Shown here piece after piece: positions 1 to 12,135 of a DNA stretch of 64,000 nucleotides (the first letter of the stretch is position 1; each line of letters starts with the position of its first letter). The notes beneath the pieces are model-generated. The model was given only the letters and a program-made list of their open reading frames with translations, was not told where the DNA came from and searched no databases. Position numbers and translations under genes: made by a program. The DNA comes from Nemopilema nomurai (taxonomy: Eukaryota; Cnidaria; Scyphozoa; Rhizostomeae; Rhizostomatidae). The stretch is from the NCBI GenBank assembly GCA_003864495.1, contig ML133379.1:149742-213741 (forward strand), written 5' to 3'.

Positions 1-683
1 TATTTTGACAACCTTTTGACCTAACAATTTACTATTTGTTCATTACGCAGAGAAGGCTTCAATTAAGCGAGAGGGCTTCAATGAAGAGTGTTATCCATCT
101 CATCATTTCAATATCCTTTTCTTAATTCTAAACAATTTACCACATGTTGATAAGCAATGTAAGACCTGGTTTTGACTTGAAAACGTCGGCACGAATTTAC
201 CCGTAAGACACACCTAGTCATACTACATTCACGAAATAGCTGACCTAAAATGATTTTTCCAGAACGTAAAAAGGGGCAGCTGTATCGCGTTGTTTATGTA
301 ATGGAGACAGCTTTAGATTTGATTTAGAGAGCAGTTGCGTGGATTTACAAAAGAAAGGTAGATGCAGCTCTTTAGAATAATGTGTCTGTTAGCATCATAA
401 ATAAAAGATCATTAGGGGCTTTCAGAAACCCTTTAATCAGAGTAACTCATTAGCGTAGCCAAAAGAATACTACCTATAAAGAATATAATAAAATATAAAC
501 TTTGACTAATTAGTAATCTGTAAGAGGAAGTTTATTTCGAAAATTGAATATTCAATTTAGCTAATTTTATATTGTGCTTTATTACTTTGGTAGGTTTTGT
601 ACATGAATGCATAGGCGGAAATCTATAGAGAAATATCGCTGTGTGCAATGGGATAGAGAAACATCGTTTCTGGCGTTCATGGT
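1..683. other. Spacer upstream of the unit-1 H3 3' end, no gene
   Basis: AT-rich intergenic DNA with no credible gene. It is the tail of the preceding repeat unit's H1-H3 spacer: closely matching sequence lies at about 16910-17584, 29830-30505 and, in part, 52040-52400, always just before the 3' end of an H3 gene. The short reading frames here are low-complexity and differ between copies. Confidence 0.8.
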
Positions 684-699
684 GGTTTTTAAAAAAACC
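684..699 (-). terminator. Histone 3' stem-loop of H3, unit 1
   Basis: On the minus strand the sequence reads GGTTTT-TTTA-AAAACC, a perfect 6-bp stem with a 4-nt loop, 45 nt after the H3 stop. A 6-bp stem, a 4-nt U-rich loop and a G-C second pair are the known hallmarks of the stem-loop bound by SLBP. ACC follows the stem, as is usual. Confidence 0.9.
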
Positions 700-744
700 G
701 TTTAAACGAAATCTCATCCGTCAAGATGTGATGGAGTGAGTTGC

Positions 745-2180
<1,436 letters not shown>

Positions 2181-2246
2181 ATTCATGTTGCTGGTCCTTC
2201 CTGTCCGGCAATCAGCATTCGTCCAAGTGCAAGCACACAGAAAAAC

Positions 2247-2262
2247 AGCTTTTTTAAAAGCT
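2247..2262 (+). terminator. Histone 3' stem-loop of H4, unit 1
   Basis: AGCTTT-TTTA-AAAGCT: a perfect 6-bp stem and UUUA loop, followed by ACCAAA. It sits 66 nt after the stop. It has the same architecture as the minus-strand stem-loops but different stem bases. Confidence 0.9.
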
Positions 2263-3736
2263 ACCAAAAATGCCAAAGTTGCCTGATTTCGGCCTCGTAG
2301 CTTCACACGATTTAAAAAGGATGTCATTATTTCTTCTTTAAGTTCAGTAGCTACACATTTCATCGATCACAAGTATCGGGGCATTGTGCCAGTAAATTAT
2401 TAGTCCAACGTTCCTCCCTTTTTAGGTGACAGGAAAAAGCGCCTTTCTAGCCATATAATGTGTCGGGACAGTTATTGATAAACTTCCTTTCCAAAATTAC
2501 TCCATCGTATCGGTGACAAATTTTGGTCTCATTTGTCAGTTGATCAACAGTCTGTCGTGCATAGTGTTGATGGTGTTTGTAGGAAGAAAATAGTTCACCA
2601 CTTAGCAGATTATGTTGAAATATATATTGGCTTTTCGGGTTTGAGTTTGAGATTGTCACTGTTATTTGTTTGAAGCATTGGGGCTGATGAGCTCACTCTT
2701 TCCCCCTCTAGGCTGTATAGAGAAATGAAGATGAACACATTTCAAGCCGGTCAAGAGAAAAAGCACCTTCTCTGATTGAAAAGCACCTTTTCACCACAGC
2801 TTTTCGACTTGCTTCAAGAGATGTGAAAAAAGTTCTCATTCCTATCATTCTAGAACCAAGTTTCTAAAAGGTCATCATTTTTGTGTGTTGTTGTGAGAAG
2901 AAACAATTTCATAAAACTAAATTCCGTGAAAGCAATCAATCTATTACTTGATTTTGATACTTTCCTATCATTTTATAACCAACGTTTAGACAGTTTACCA
3001 CGTGTTGATGTTGAATTAATACAAAACAAAGTTGAAATTCTGTATTATCAATATATAGGTAGTTTTGACTTGATTCTGATTCCTTGTGTTTAGTAAAGTT
3101 CATCAAGAGTTGTAAAGGGAGCTTCTTTTGCTCCATCAAATCAACCAATACTTTCATCATATGTCCATTGATGTAAAAGAAAGTTAAAACATTGTAGTGC
3201 TACAAAATAACAAGCAGTGTTATATTTTGGTTTGATAACCTTTTTGAGATTGTTCATTAAAACATGCAAAAGAAGCTTCCTCCTACATCATTTTTGAGGG
3301 AAAAGTTAAGCATTTCTTTAATGTAAAACAAAGTGAAAATATTGTATTCCAACGAAACAAGCAGTGTTCTATTAGCACTTGTTTACTTTGTTTGACTTTC
3401 CATCAAATCTTGTAAAGGAAGCTGCTTTTTTATCATTCTAGTATCAATAACCAAGCATTTCTTCATATGTTGGTGAAGTTTAATGTAAGATGAAGTGAAA
3501 ACATTGTACGAATTTTCCTAGTTACAACTCTCCTGGAGGGTTCTCGCCCAATACCGACCCTAAAATGCCCAATATGAAGTACACATAACAACAACGAGAA
3601 ATGTCGAAAAAATGTACCGGCACAAGTATGAAGGAAAGAAAACCTCTTAAACCAGAAACTAGAAATTAGTATTCTATCAGTAATTAAGAATGTCGTGTGT
3701 GTCACAAGAAGGTAAACCAATTTTAGCATCTTTGGT
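2263..3736. repeat. H4-H2A spacer with degenerate ~160-bp repeats, unit 1
   Basis: No gene. About 2870-3500 consists of roughly four degenerate copies of the ~160-bp satellite (recurring words: TTTGATGTAAAACAAAG, AACAAGCAGTGTT, GTAAAGGAAGCTTC, ATCATATGTTGGTG). The rest is unique AT-rich DNA shared with units 2-4. Confidence 0.75.
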
Positions 3737-3752
3737 GGTTTTTAAAAAAACC
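3737..3752 (-). terminator. Histone 3' stem-loop of H2A, unit 1
   Basis: Minus strand GGTTTT-TTTA-AAAACC followed by ACCAAAG, 44 nt after the H2A stop. The stem sequence is identical to that of H3. Confidence 0.9.
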
Positions 3753-3796
3753 GTTTTTCAATGCAAAGATAATCAGAGATGGCCAACCGAAGCGAC

Positions 3797-4180
3797 TTAT
3801 GATTTGGCGGCTTTCGTCTCGGTCTTCTTTGGAAGAAGCACTGCCTGAATGTTGGGCAAGACACCACCCTGTGCAATGGTGACTCCACTCAGCAACTTGT
3901 TCAACTCCTCGTCGTTCCTGATGGCGAGCTGCAAGTGACGAGGGATGATTCTTGACTTCTTGTTGTCTCTTGCTGCATTGCCAGCCAACTCCAAGATTTC
4001 TGCAGACAGATACTCGAGTACGGCTGCCAAATAGACGGGAGCCCCAGAGCCAACTCGCTCGGCATAGTTGCCCTTCCTCAACAATCGGTGGATACGTCCG
4101 ACTGGAAACTGTAATCCAGCTCTGGATGTCCTAGATCTCGCCTTAGCCTTGGCTTTTCCACCTTTTCCACGTCCAGACAT
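3797..4180 (-). CDS. H2A: Histone H2A (canonical), unit 1
   Basis: Core histone that dimerises with H2B. The 127-codon protein starts [21 protein letters not shown], has the H2A signature AGLQFPVGR near residue 22, the acidic-patch region [18 protein letters not shown], the docking domain and the PKKTE tail with the usual ubiquitination-type lysines. It ends KAAKS with no C-terminal SQ motif, so it is not H2A.X; nothing suggests H2A.Z. It is divergent from H2B and originally about 335 bp away. In this unit a 3.3-kb hAT transposon sits 76 bp upstream of the ATG and separates the gene from the CCAAT boxes it would share with H2B. Its expression may therefore be reduced (inference). Confidence 0.98.
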   Translation of the reverse strand: MSGRGKGGKAKAKARSRTSRAGLQFPVGRIHRLLRKGNYAERVGSGAPVYLAAVLEYLSAEILELAGNAARDNKKSRIIPRHLQLAIRNDEELNKLLSGVTIAQGGVLPNIQAVLLPKKTETKAAKS

Positions 4181-4248
4181 GATTGCTTTAATAACAGATT
4201 TTCTTAAACGAGTTGACTTGACTGCGAAAGTGCAAGGGAACGATTGCT

Positions 4249-4256
4249 AGTAGTAC
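4249..4256. repeat. Target-site duplication, left, of hAT element
   Basis: AGTAGTAC, repeated exactly at 7568-7575. Units 2-4 carry this site once, uninterrupted (about 21137, 46706 and 56572). This is direct evidence of insertion. Confidence 0.97.
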
Positions 4257-4652
4257 CAGGGTTGCCAGACCCTATTGGTCAGCAGTAGCCAAACATGATG
4301 CTGAAGGAGGCCAAAATGTAGCCAAATTTTTTAGCAGAAGAAAACACATTGTTTAACGAAATTGATCAGTTTATATATTCTGAAACGAACTATTTCCATG
4401 GATGCATCATTCAGTTAATTCAGACTTAATTAAATTTTCCACTCGAGAAACAAAACCACAACAACAACAAACGTTGCTAAATTTGAAAAAAAGCAAAACA
4501 AATCAATTACTAAAACTACATCGCTAGTCATACGGAAATTAGTAGAGTAGAATAGATATTAAAACAAAATTAAATTATTAAAAGCAGTTGAAAAAGTCAA
4601 AAGTCAGTTAATCAGAGAATTGTTCATCTCCACGTCAGCAATTAAATTTTAT

Positions 4653-4916
4653 AATGACAATGCAACCATGAAATGAAAAATATATGATATATAAACATAA
4701 TTCATTATAAACAATTACCCTGTTATAAACTTGGTTACTGCTTTGACTTGATAAAATTAACTTAATTAAATTCAGTTAAAAAATCAAGAACGTGAAGAGA
4801 AACAGAACAAACATTTTCCCAAAGCAGTAACCAAGTTTATAACATTGTTGTAATTGTTTATAATGAATTATGTTTATATATCATATATTTTTCATTTCAT
4901 GGTTGCATTGTCGTTA
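4653..4916. repeat. Long imperfect palindrome inside the hAT element
   Basis: The left arm at about 4653-4745 and the right arm at about 4820-4916 are reverse complements over some 90 bp with few differences, around a spacer of about 74 bp. The palindrome ends 10 bp before the transposase stop codon. It could be a nested MITE or a hairpin that forms the transcript's 3' end; I cannot tell which. Confidence 0.85.
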
Positions 4917-4925
4917 CAAAATTTT

Positions 4926-6934
4926 TCACAAGTATGCATTCAAGTTAGCTTCATCTGCATCTGCAGAAGTTTCCCCTTGGTTGTACATGTTTGTAGAATT
5001 GAACAACTCAAGCATTTCTGGTGAAACTCTGAGATCTCGGCAACATTTTTGCCCAAACTTGAAATTAACTCGAATTCTGATTACAGCATCCAGCATATCA
5101 AGACGCATTCTGCTTCTTAGCTTTGTTTTTACATTAGTGACGTGTGAAAACACTCTCTCGCATATGGCATTGCTCACTGGGGTCGCAAGGGCTGTTAAAG
5201 CATAAAGAGCCAATCTTTTGAATGGTTGCTCTCCTGTACTAGATGTGTACTTCAAAATTCCACACCAAAATTCAGCTGAATCTCTTGGGACAAATCCATT
5301 AAAAACGCTTTCGCCTGCCCAGTCGACATGAAGGATCCTGCGATATTCTTCTTCAACTGATGATATATCAGCCATGACGTGAAGCATGGGTAAAGAATAA
5401 AACGGCACACGGTCAACCTGAGAGAGAACTGTCGCTGGGGACAGGTAGCTGAGGCCTTTGAAAATAGTTTCATTCCCAGGAAGTCTATTTTCAACCTGTG
5501 TAAGCGCTTCAACGAGAAAACTCTGGCATCGGTTATACACTTCCTCTACCTTCACTTTCGCTTCAGCAGAATTTCCGTGATGATGAATATACTTTTGTGA
5601 TTCCATGACAAATTTCACACCAAAATCAACACGAGAGTTTGGCAGAACTTCATCGCCTGAGCCATATATTCTGTAGCGTAGAGTGCTGTGGAGCAGGAAG
5701 AGCTGTTTGACCATGTCTTCAGGATCTGCATTTGTGGCTTGAAATGACGCATTAACTCGTTCAAATTCTGTCACCATTGGAGAGAGAAAATGAAAATAAA
5801 GGTGGTTGATGTCATCATTCAACATGCTCAGCAACATTCTTGCTTTGTAGCGAACATCTGATTTACAATTGGGCTCTTCTACCAAAAAATACGCTTTCAG
5901 TTCCTCCCAATTGACAAGAATGTTGAAAAGCACCTTCCCTCTGACAAGCCATCGAGTTGCAGACATTTTCTGGAATGGCATTGGTTTACCTGCGTGCTCA
6001 TTATTTGGATTCATGACGTCTATGAGCTGGTGGAAAGCCTCTCTTCGTAAAATGCTTTTCGAAAACCACTTCGGTATTTCCTTCAGAAGAAAGCCAAGAT
6101 TCGCTGGCATCTTCTCGAATGCATGTTGGACACACAAAGCCAGTGAATGACAAATACATTTCATCCGTATACAATTTGGCGACGATTCCCGAATCCTGGA
6201 CCATACTGAATTCCATTCCCCCACCATTGTAGAAGCACCATCACTTGCAAAGCCAAAGCAGTTGTGCAGATCTAGTCCAACCGTTTGAAGACCAGTTTTC
6301 ACTGCCTGAAATAAGTTTTCACCCGTCGCTTCGACAACTTCTATCATTCCAACGAACGCTGTGGCCACTTGCATTTCTTGCTCACTGAAGTATCGAATGC
6401 ATATACAAAGGTTCTTTTTCGCGGCAACATCTGTGGACTCATCAATGAGCACTGCAAAACCTTTCCCTTCTACATCTTTTTGAAGCTCGCGTTTCAAAGA
6501 TGGTGACACAACATTTTTTATCAACTGACTACATTTTGTGCGGTGGAGTTGCATTTCCCCCAAAGCACTTCCTTTGCCATGCTGAACCATTAATTCGCCC
6601 AAATGATCAACGGCAAGGATTGCAGAGTGACAGGCTATGCCAACAGCTATTTGAATTTCTGCTTCTTTAACATCCCGTTTGGTTGTCCTGGTCGAGGGCG
6701 TCTTTCTACAGCTAAAGGTCTCATTTGCTGAGTTTCTTTGATTCTAGTTGAGTGCTCAGAAGAGCTTTCATGCTTGGAGATTGACCAAAGTTTCGCTTGA
6801 AGAGATTTGCGACAGAGTTTACAGTATGCATTCCCTTTACCATCTGGTGATTCTGACAGCCATACATATTGCTTCTCCCAGCTCTTCTTATACTTTCTTG
6901 AACTATCGTAACTTCCTTTCCATTTTGAAGCCAT
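4926..6934 (-). pseudogene. hAT transposase with N-terminal BED/TTF-like zinc finger, one frameshift
   Basis: Would excise and integrate the surrounding element. The N-terminal part (ATG at 6934, 95 codons) has a C-x2-C-x13-H-x5-H finger at residues 38-61. The second part (558 codons from a TTG at 6602, though the frame is open further upstream to about 6700) has the expected hAT landmarks: Asp in VLIDESTDV (54), Asp in FASDGAST (121), CHSLAL (151-156), RW (217-218) and the C-terminal dimerisation motif LATPVSNAICERVFS with the catalytic-type Glu (482). The two parts are in different frames; a single-base shift at about 6670-6700 separates them, with no stop codon elsewhere. It is therefore either a very young pseudogene or an intact gene with a consensus error. 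It resembles the ZNF862-like group of animal hAT proteins (family knowledge, not searched). Confidence 0.88.
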
Positions 6935-7044
6935 CTTGCAGTTTATTCAAGTGTTTTGCTCAGCTCTTACTATCTGTACTACTTTCGAGAATAATTTTTA
7001 CATGACTTGGCTTCTGCAATGGAGCGTATAATGAACTTACAGTC

Positions 7045-7352
7045 CGATGACCCCGCACATGATAGCTGGGTCACACAAGCACCTCATCCGGGATTAATAA
7101 CAATAGATTGTACATTGGCAGAAACAAAAATCAATTACAAGTAATTTGATGACGAGTTAAATATCTATTTCAAAATCTATTTTGTCAATACATCAATCAT
7201 GATACTCATAATTCATCTGAACCCATCTTGCAGTTTATTCGATGACCCCGCACATGATAGCTGGGTCACACAAGCACCTCATCCGGGATTAATAACAATA
7301 GATTGTACATTGGCAGAAACAAAAATCAATTACGTAGTAATTTGATGACGAG
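7045..7352. repeat. Direct duplication (2 x ~112 bp) within the hAT element
   Basis: Copies at 7045-7156 and 7240-7352 begin CGATGACCCCGCACATGAT and end TTTGATGACGAG. They are near-identical apart from a small indel. A piece of the preceding sequence (CATCTTGCAGTTTATTC) is also repeated. Subterminal repeats are common in hAT elements. Confidence 0.9.
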
Positions 7353-7567
7353 AAATTTTTCATAAATCAATCATAATTCTTAAGCACTTTATACAGATAA
7401 AATTAGTAAAACCGAAAAAACACAGAAATTGTGTAATCAAATGACAATAGGCCAATTTATAGCCAAAATATAGGTGGAGGCCAAATGGAAATGTTCGTAG
7501 CAAAAGTCTTTCCAATTAGGCCAGATTTCTGGAATCTGGCCTCCCAGTAGGCCAGTTGGCAACCCTG

Positions 7568-7575
7568 AGTAGTAC
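7568..7575. repeat. Target-site duplication, right, of hAT element
   Basis: AGTAGTAC, identical to 4249-4256. Confidence 0.97.
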
Positions 7576-7835
7576 CCGCCAAAAGCAACATTTCAAAGCG
7601 GCATTCATTCGAAACGCGCCAATCGTCGCCTGCTCGAGTCGGCCATTTCGACGAACCAGGCGAAGACAGCCAATCGGCTGCGACCCTGGTCGGTCACGCG
7701 GTCTTCGGGCTCATTCTCGATTGCAAGGCGAGCTGGACTCAAATAAAGAAGCGTGCCTTGGCGCCAAACCATCAAACCGAACTTGCTTGTCTCGAATCAA
7801 GAGTTGAGTGAATTTTTAAGAGAAAAGTCGCAAAC
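7576..7835. promoter_or_regulatory. H2A/H2B promoter, H2B-side part, unit 1
   Basis: Two CCAAT boxes (7619-7623, 7670-7674), an AATAAAG TATA-like stretch at about 7741-7748, and GGCGCC at 7760-7765. The H2A-side part (4181-4256) has been moved 3.3 kb away by the transposon. Motifs are conserved in units 2-4; function is inferred. Confidence 0.75.
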
Positions 7836-8243
7836 ATGTCTGACGCTCCAGCTAAAGGAGGAAAACAGGCCCCGAAGGTCGCCAAGAAGGGAGAGAAGAA
7901 AGCAGGAGTTGGTAAAAAAGGTGGCAAGGCCGGCTCAGGAGAAAAGAAAAGGACGAAGAAGCGCAAGGAAAGCTACTCTATCTACATCTACAAGGTGCTC
8001 AAACAAGTCCACCCTGACACGGGAATTTCCAGCAAGGCCATGAGCATCATGAACTCGTTTGTCAACGACATTTTCGAGAGGATCGCTCAAGAAGCCTCGC
8101 GACTTGCCCACTACAACAAGAAGGCGACGATCACTTCGAGGGAAATCCAGACATCTGTCCGACTTCTCCTTCCCGGTGAACTTGCCAAGCATGCTGTCAG
8201 CGAGGGCACCAAGGCCGTCACCAAGTACACGTCCAGCAAGTAA
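7836..8243 (+). CDS. H2B: Histone H2B, unit 1
   Basis: Core histone partner of H2A. The 135-codon protein has a basic N-tail ([20 protein letters not shown]..., rich in K/G) and a histone fold beginning [20 protein letters not shown]. It has the H2B signature [23 protein letters not shown] and ends VTKYTSSK, containing the conserved ubiquitinated-lysine context. The invertebrate-type N-tail is longer than in vertebrates. The gene is intronless with a stem-loop 62 nt downstream. The promoter side facing H2B is intact, so the hAT insertion should disturb this gene less than H2A. Confidence 0.98.
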   Translation: MSDAPAKGGKQAPKVAKKGEKKAGVGKKGGKAGSGEKKRTKKRKESYSIYIYKVLKQVHPDTGISSKAMSIMNSFVNDIFERIAQEASRLAHYNKKATITSREIQTSVRLLLPGELAKHAVSEGTKAVTKYTSSK

Positions 8244-8305
8244 ACTACCTGACCTGCCCTGGAGAGTTTGGTTCATTCTGCTCTCAAACGGTCGACATAA
8301 AAAAC

Positions 8306-8321
8306 AGCTTTTTTAAAAGCT
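8306..8321 (+). terminator. Histone 3' stem-loop of H2B, unit 1
   Basis: AGCTTT-TTTA-AAAGCT followed by ACCAAA, 62 nt after the stop. Confidence 0.9.
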
Positions 8322-8662
8322 ACCAAATTCGCCAATTTTTTCCTCAACCTCAAACACACACGACCAATTGATTACAATTTTATTTTTTCAACATTTTGTT
8401 TTAACTTGAGCGAGTGAGAGTGCCATGGCCCAATTTTGTTATCAAAAACACTATCGAAACCCTCAGAATGAAAGCCATTTAGTGAGAAACTATAGACCTA
8501 TGTTATTGAGGAGTGCTGCCCTCATGTAAGGGACTGATTTTAAATTTGGTATCTTAAGGATCGTTATTGGATGATTCCAAACATACATCAAGCATAAAGT
8601 CTTTCATAACAATACCTGGTTATTCTGCCAACCCTCAATATTCTCAAATTTTTTAACCTAAC

Positions 8663-8798
8663 CTAATATTTTTCTTAAATCATTCCTGCCCAACACAAAA
8701 ACTCTTGATAAGAAATTCACGAAGAAGCATCTAATATTTTTCTTAAATCATTCCTGCCCAACACAAAAACTCTTGATAAGAAATTCTCGAAGAAGCAT
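8663..8798. repeat. 68-bp tandem doubling, unit 1
   Basis: Two adjacent copies (8663-8730 and 8731-8798) begin CTAATATTTTTCTTAAATC and end GAAGAAGCAT, with one visible difference. Unit 2 has the same doubling (22229-22364); unit 4 has a single copy. Confidence 0.93.
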
Positions 8799-8833
8799 AC
8801 CAAATTTGTAAACCTGAAATAGTATCCATAATA

Positions 8834-8968
8834 CAGGGCCTCCGAAAAGGGGGTGCCACGGCCCCCGCACTTTTTTGTAAAACAATAGAGCTTTTCTAAA
8901 TATCTTTTGCCATGATTGTTAAAATCTCCATTGGCCCCTCCACTTTCCAACCTGCGTCGGAGCCCCTG
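8834..8968. mobile_element. 135-bp MITE (CAGGG..CTCCGA ends), unit 1
   Basis: The left end CAGGGCCTCCGA and the right end TCGGAGCCCCTG are inverted. TAATA flanks both sides. The corresponding place in unit 3 (about 47937-47945, CAATAATACG) is an empty site with one TAATA. It is non-coding and hAT-like in its CAGGG end, although the 5-bp duplication is shorter than the usual 8 bp. Confidence 0.8.
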
Positions 8969-9343
8969 TAATACATGATATCTTTCAGCCCTTTTCCTTG
9001 ATAAATGCACTTTTGATGAAAAGCAAATTTCACTGTTTTTAGAAAAACTAGTTTCTACTTTGTGGAGGCAATCGGTATCTGCGTGATGGTTATTTCACTT
9101 GCAATTTTAGTTCATTTGATCAACCAAAAAGATATTTTATACTTACAAAGAACACACAAAACTAAGCTAAACGAACAAACATGATAGGTAATTTTGGATA
9201 ACCACCTTCATTTATCCCATCAAATCAAAAGTACAACTTATTTAGAAATTGGGATAGTCCCACACAATTACAAGGCCAACATGATTTTATATGATACATG
9301 ATACAAAGCCGTGAGCATAAAATCAAATTCAGTTTATTTTGTC

Positions 9344-10451
9344 CAGGGGCGTAAATATTGGGAGTGGGAGGGGGGGTTGCCCCACCCAACATTTTGTCGG
9401 GCAAACGACAGACAAGATGTTCGCAAATCCGTAACTGTCGGGTAAAATCTTTCAGTCTACCGAAATCTTTCAAAGACTCGCTGGGTATATCGTATCGGTA
9501 TACTGTTAAACTTTGAGTCCTTCTTCGTCAATATTTCGAGTAAATCACTACTTGGAGTGACTCCGCCAGCCTAAACGCCTATTAGCTAACCACTCTTGAA
9601 AACTGGCGTCGGTTCTTTGCGACCCAGTAATACATTTTTCAACATGATTTTTTCTGAATGAGTCCAGCACCAGCATCATTGGCCCTAGCCACCCTGGATG
9701 CCGCAACAGTCGTGTTAACAAAAAGTTAACACGACTGAACTGCAGCTTTTCTACACGTAAATTGATCTAATAATACCCGTTTTCTCTTTTACAAGAAACC
9801 TAGATTGGGTCCTATTACTAAAAGTTTCTTAATTTTTCACTAGTTTCTAGTACTAAAAGTTTCTTATTTTTAGATAAACATCAAATTTTGCTCCTTCCCT
9901 TGTATATTAATTGTATTTAAGTTTATGACCCAACAGTAAGATTTGATATTGTATCTTTTGTTCATTATTCTTATGGAAACAGGGGTACTTTTTATCGAGA
10001 CACCCGGTACAGTGTGCTTTGATTCTTTTATTATTTTCGTATTGTTACCGAGACACCCGGTACTTATTATTTTCCTGCTCAGAAAGTCAGCTTTATTTTT
10101 TGGAGTTTCTTAAAAGTATTGATTTAGTTCTAAAAGTTTCTTAAAATCTCGGGGCCTTAGTACTAGTCTTCCTATAAACCGATTTCTTATCATAAAAGAA
10201 ACGTGTAAACACTAATTGACATATGAAGAGCAAGGCATTGACTTGTAGTTCAAAGGTTAATACAAAAACTAAACAAAAATACGTAAAAATATCAGAAAAT
10301 TACAAATGCAACAAATTTCATAACTGTTTTAAAACATTGAAGGATCACCGCGAAGGCTTCTCCCATAACAGATCTCATAACATTTTAGTCGGACAGTGGC
10401 GAAAATTATGTACATCCCCCTCCCAAAAGAAAAATACTAGTTACTCCCCTG
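9344..10451. mobile_element. 1.1-kb non-autonomous hAT-like element, unit 1
   Basis: The left end CAGGGGCGTAAATATTGGG and the right end ACTAGTTACTCCCCTG are loosely inverted. Flanks ATTTTGTC (9336-9343) and TCTTTGTC (10452-10459) match at 6 of 8 bases. The paralogous copy 2 (about 11650-11690) reads straight through as TTTATTTTGTCTCCTTTC, the pre-insertion site. There is no transposase. Inside are a perfect 13-bp hairpin (9707-9737) and two CGAGACACCCGGTAC words about 50 bp apart. Confidence 0.82.
9707..9737. repeat. Perfect 13-bp inverted repeat with A5 loop, unit 1
   Basis: CAGTCGTGTTAAC, AAAAA, GTTAACACGACTG. Unit 2 has the same hairpin at 23275-23305. In unit 4 the left arm is absent and about 120 bp of other sequence occupies its place, which suggests the hairpin marks an internal rearrangement of the element. 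Confidence 0.95.
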
Positions 10452-10923
10452 TCTTTGTCTCCTTTCAACATCAAGAAAAGTAACCCTTTCCCTTCATTTA
10501 CAGGTGAAAAATGTTAAAATGTTATCAATTTAAAATGCCCATGTTCACTGTTCAAAATGAGTGCTGATTTCCAAATTTCAATTTTGTGAATTTCAAATTT
10601 TCAAACAATTATGCATTACGATCTATTCCTTGTGCAAATCGTCAGATTTTTCAAAATCAGCTTCGTTTGGCCTTTTCGAACTTTGTAACGACAGATCATA
10701 ACTGCCATCTAGAGTTGTGCTTCCTCAATCCGAATTTCAACTTAATTTTTCACGCCCCACGAGCTTACGAAAAGCTTGCATAGTCTGTTCAGCAAGCCAC
10801 TGTTTGAAAGTCTCCAAAACATCCATCCATTATCATTTTCGAAGCATGCAGAGGAAGGAAACAAATCTAGTTTAACGTGGAACGTAAGTATTTCATGTCA
10901 GAAACTTATTTTGAGTCTGAAGG

Positions 10924-12135
10924 CTTAAGGATCCTTATAGGATAATTCCAAACATACATTAACATAAACTCATTTTAAGAATACCTACATTTTGCCAAGC
11001 CTCAATAATCTTTACATTTTTTAGCCTAGCCTAACATTATTCTTAAATAATTCTTGCCCAACACAAATTCGTGAAAAGAATTTCACCAAGAAGCATACAG
11101 ATTTATTAGTCTTTCAATTTTAATCATAATTCAAGAAAGCTTTTAGCCTCTTTCTTGATTAATGCTCTTTTAATGTAAATCATAACTGGCTGTTTTGAAG
11201 AAAATTAGTTTCTAATTTCTGTATCCGTTTGATGGTTATTTCATTCGTTTGATGGTTATTTCACTCAGTTTCAGTTTTATTTTAAAAATACCACTGGATG
11301 CATACATTTGTTGAGGATCAGAAACAATTCAGGCTTAAAAGTATAAACAATTTAAGAGAAAGTTAACTAATATAAACATAATAGAAAAAATCAAAAGTAG
11401 AGGAGAAACAAGCTAGCACTGTTTCACTTGCAATGTTAGTTAATTTGTTCACCCAACAAAATTTTCAATGCTTCCATAGAACACACAAAACTAAACTAAA
11501 CGAAGGAACTTGACATGTAATTCAGGATAAGCACTTTCATTTATCCAATCAAATCAAAATTACATTTTATTTAGAAATCGGAATAGTCCCACACAATTAC
11601 AAGGCCAACATGATTGAATATATACAAAGCCGTGTGCATCAAATCGAAATCAGTTTATTTTGTCTCCTTTCAACATCAAGAAAAGTCACCCTTTCCCTTC
11701 AGCCTTTCACATTCGCGGGTAACATCTCTCTCCTTCATTTACAGGTGAAAAATGTAAAAATGTTATCAGTTTAAAATGCCAATGTTCACTGTTCAAAATG
11801 AGTGTGGACTTCCAAATTTCAATTTTATGAATTTCAAATTTTCAAATAATTATGCATTACGATCTGTTTATTGTGCAAATCGTCGAGTTTTAAAAATCGT
11901 CGAGTTTTGCCTTTTCGAACTTTGTAACGACAGATCATAACTGCCATCTAGAGTTGTGCTTCCTGAATCCGAATTTCAACTTAATTTTTCGCGATCCAAG
12001 AGCTTACGAAAGGCTTGCACAGTCTGTCCAGCAAGCCACTGTTTTAAAGTCTCCAAAACACCCATCCATTATCATTTTCGAAGCATGCCGAGAGAGGAAA
12101 CAAATCTAGTTTAACGTGGAACGTAAGCATTTCTC
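10924..12135. repeat. Copy 2 of the ~1.2-kb tandem duplication, unit 1
   Basis: Parallels 8553-10896 without the inserted elements. Shared words include GAATAGTCCCACACAATTAC, GACAGATCATAACTGCC and CATCCATTATCATTTTCG. It holds no gene. Its right end runs into the H1 promoter. Confidence 0.85.

Larger units (their letters stand above)
4257..7567 (-). mobile_element. hAT-superfamily DNA transposon (3,311 bp) inserted in the unit-1 H2A/H2B promoter
   Basis: Terminal inverted repeats are CAGGGTTGCCA at the left and TGGCAACCCTG at the right, flanked by perfect 8-bp duplications (AGTAGTAC), the hAT hallmark. The orthologous sites in units 2-4 are empty. Inside, on the minus strand, is a BED-type zinc finger plus a hAT transposase frame with one frameshift. 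The element also has a near-palindrome after the transposase stop (4653-4916) and a 112-bp direct duplication near its right end (7045-7156 and 7240-7352). Intact ends and duplications indicate a fairly recent insertion after the units diverged. Confidence 0.97.
8553..10896. repeat. Copy 1 of a ~1.2-kb tandem duplication in the H2B-H1 spacer, unit 1
   Basis: Begins CTTAAGGATC and ends TTTAACGTGGAACGTAAG. It is paralogous to 10924-12135 and swollen to 2.3 kb by a 135-bp MITE (8834-8968), a 68-bp tandem doubling (8663-8798) and a 1.1-kb hAT-like element (9344-10451). It holds no gene. Confidence 0.85.

Noticed and set aside
3463..3729. 88-codon frame before H2A (also 20356-20622)
   Set aside because: Low-complexity, spans satellite and unique spacer, disrupted in units 3 and 4.
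8717..9010. 97-codon frame across the 135-bp MITE
   Set aside because: Changes length and frame between units; it is composed of MITE and spacer DNA.
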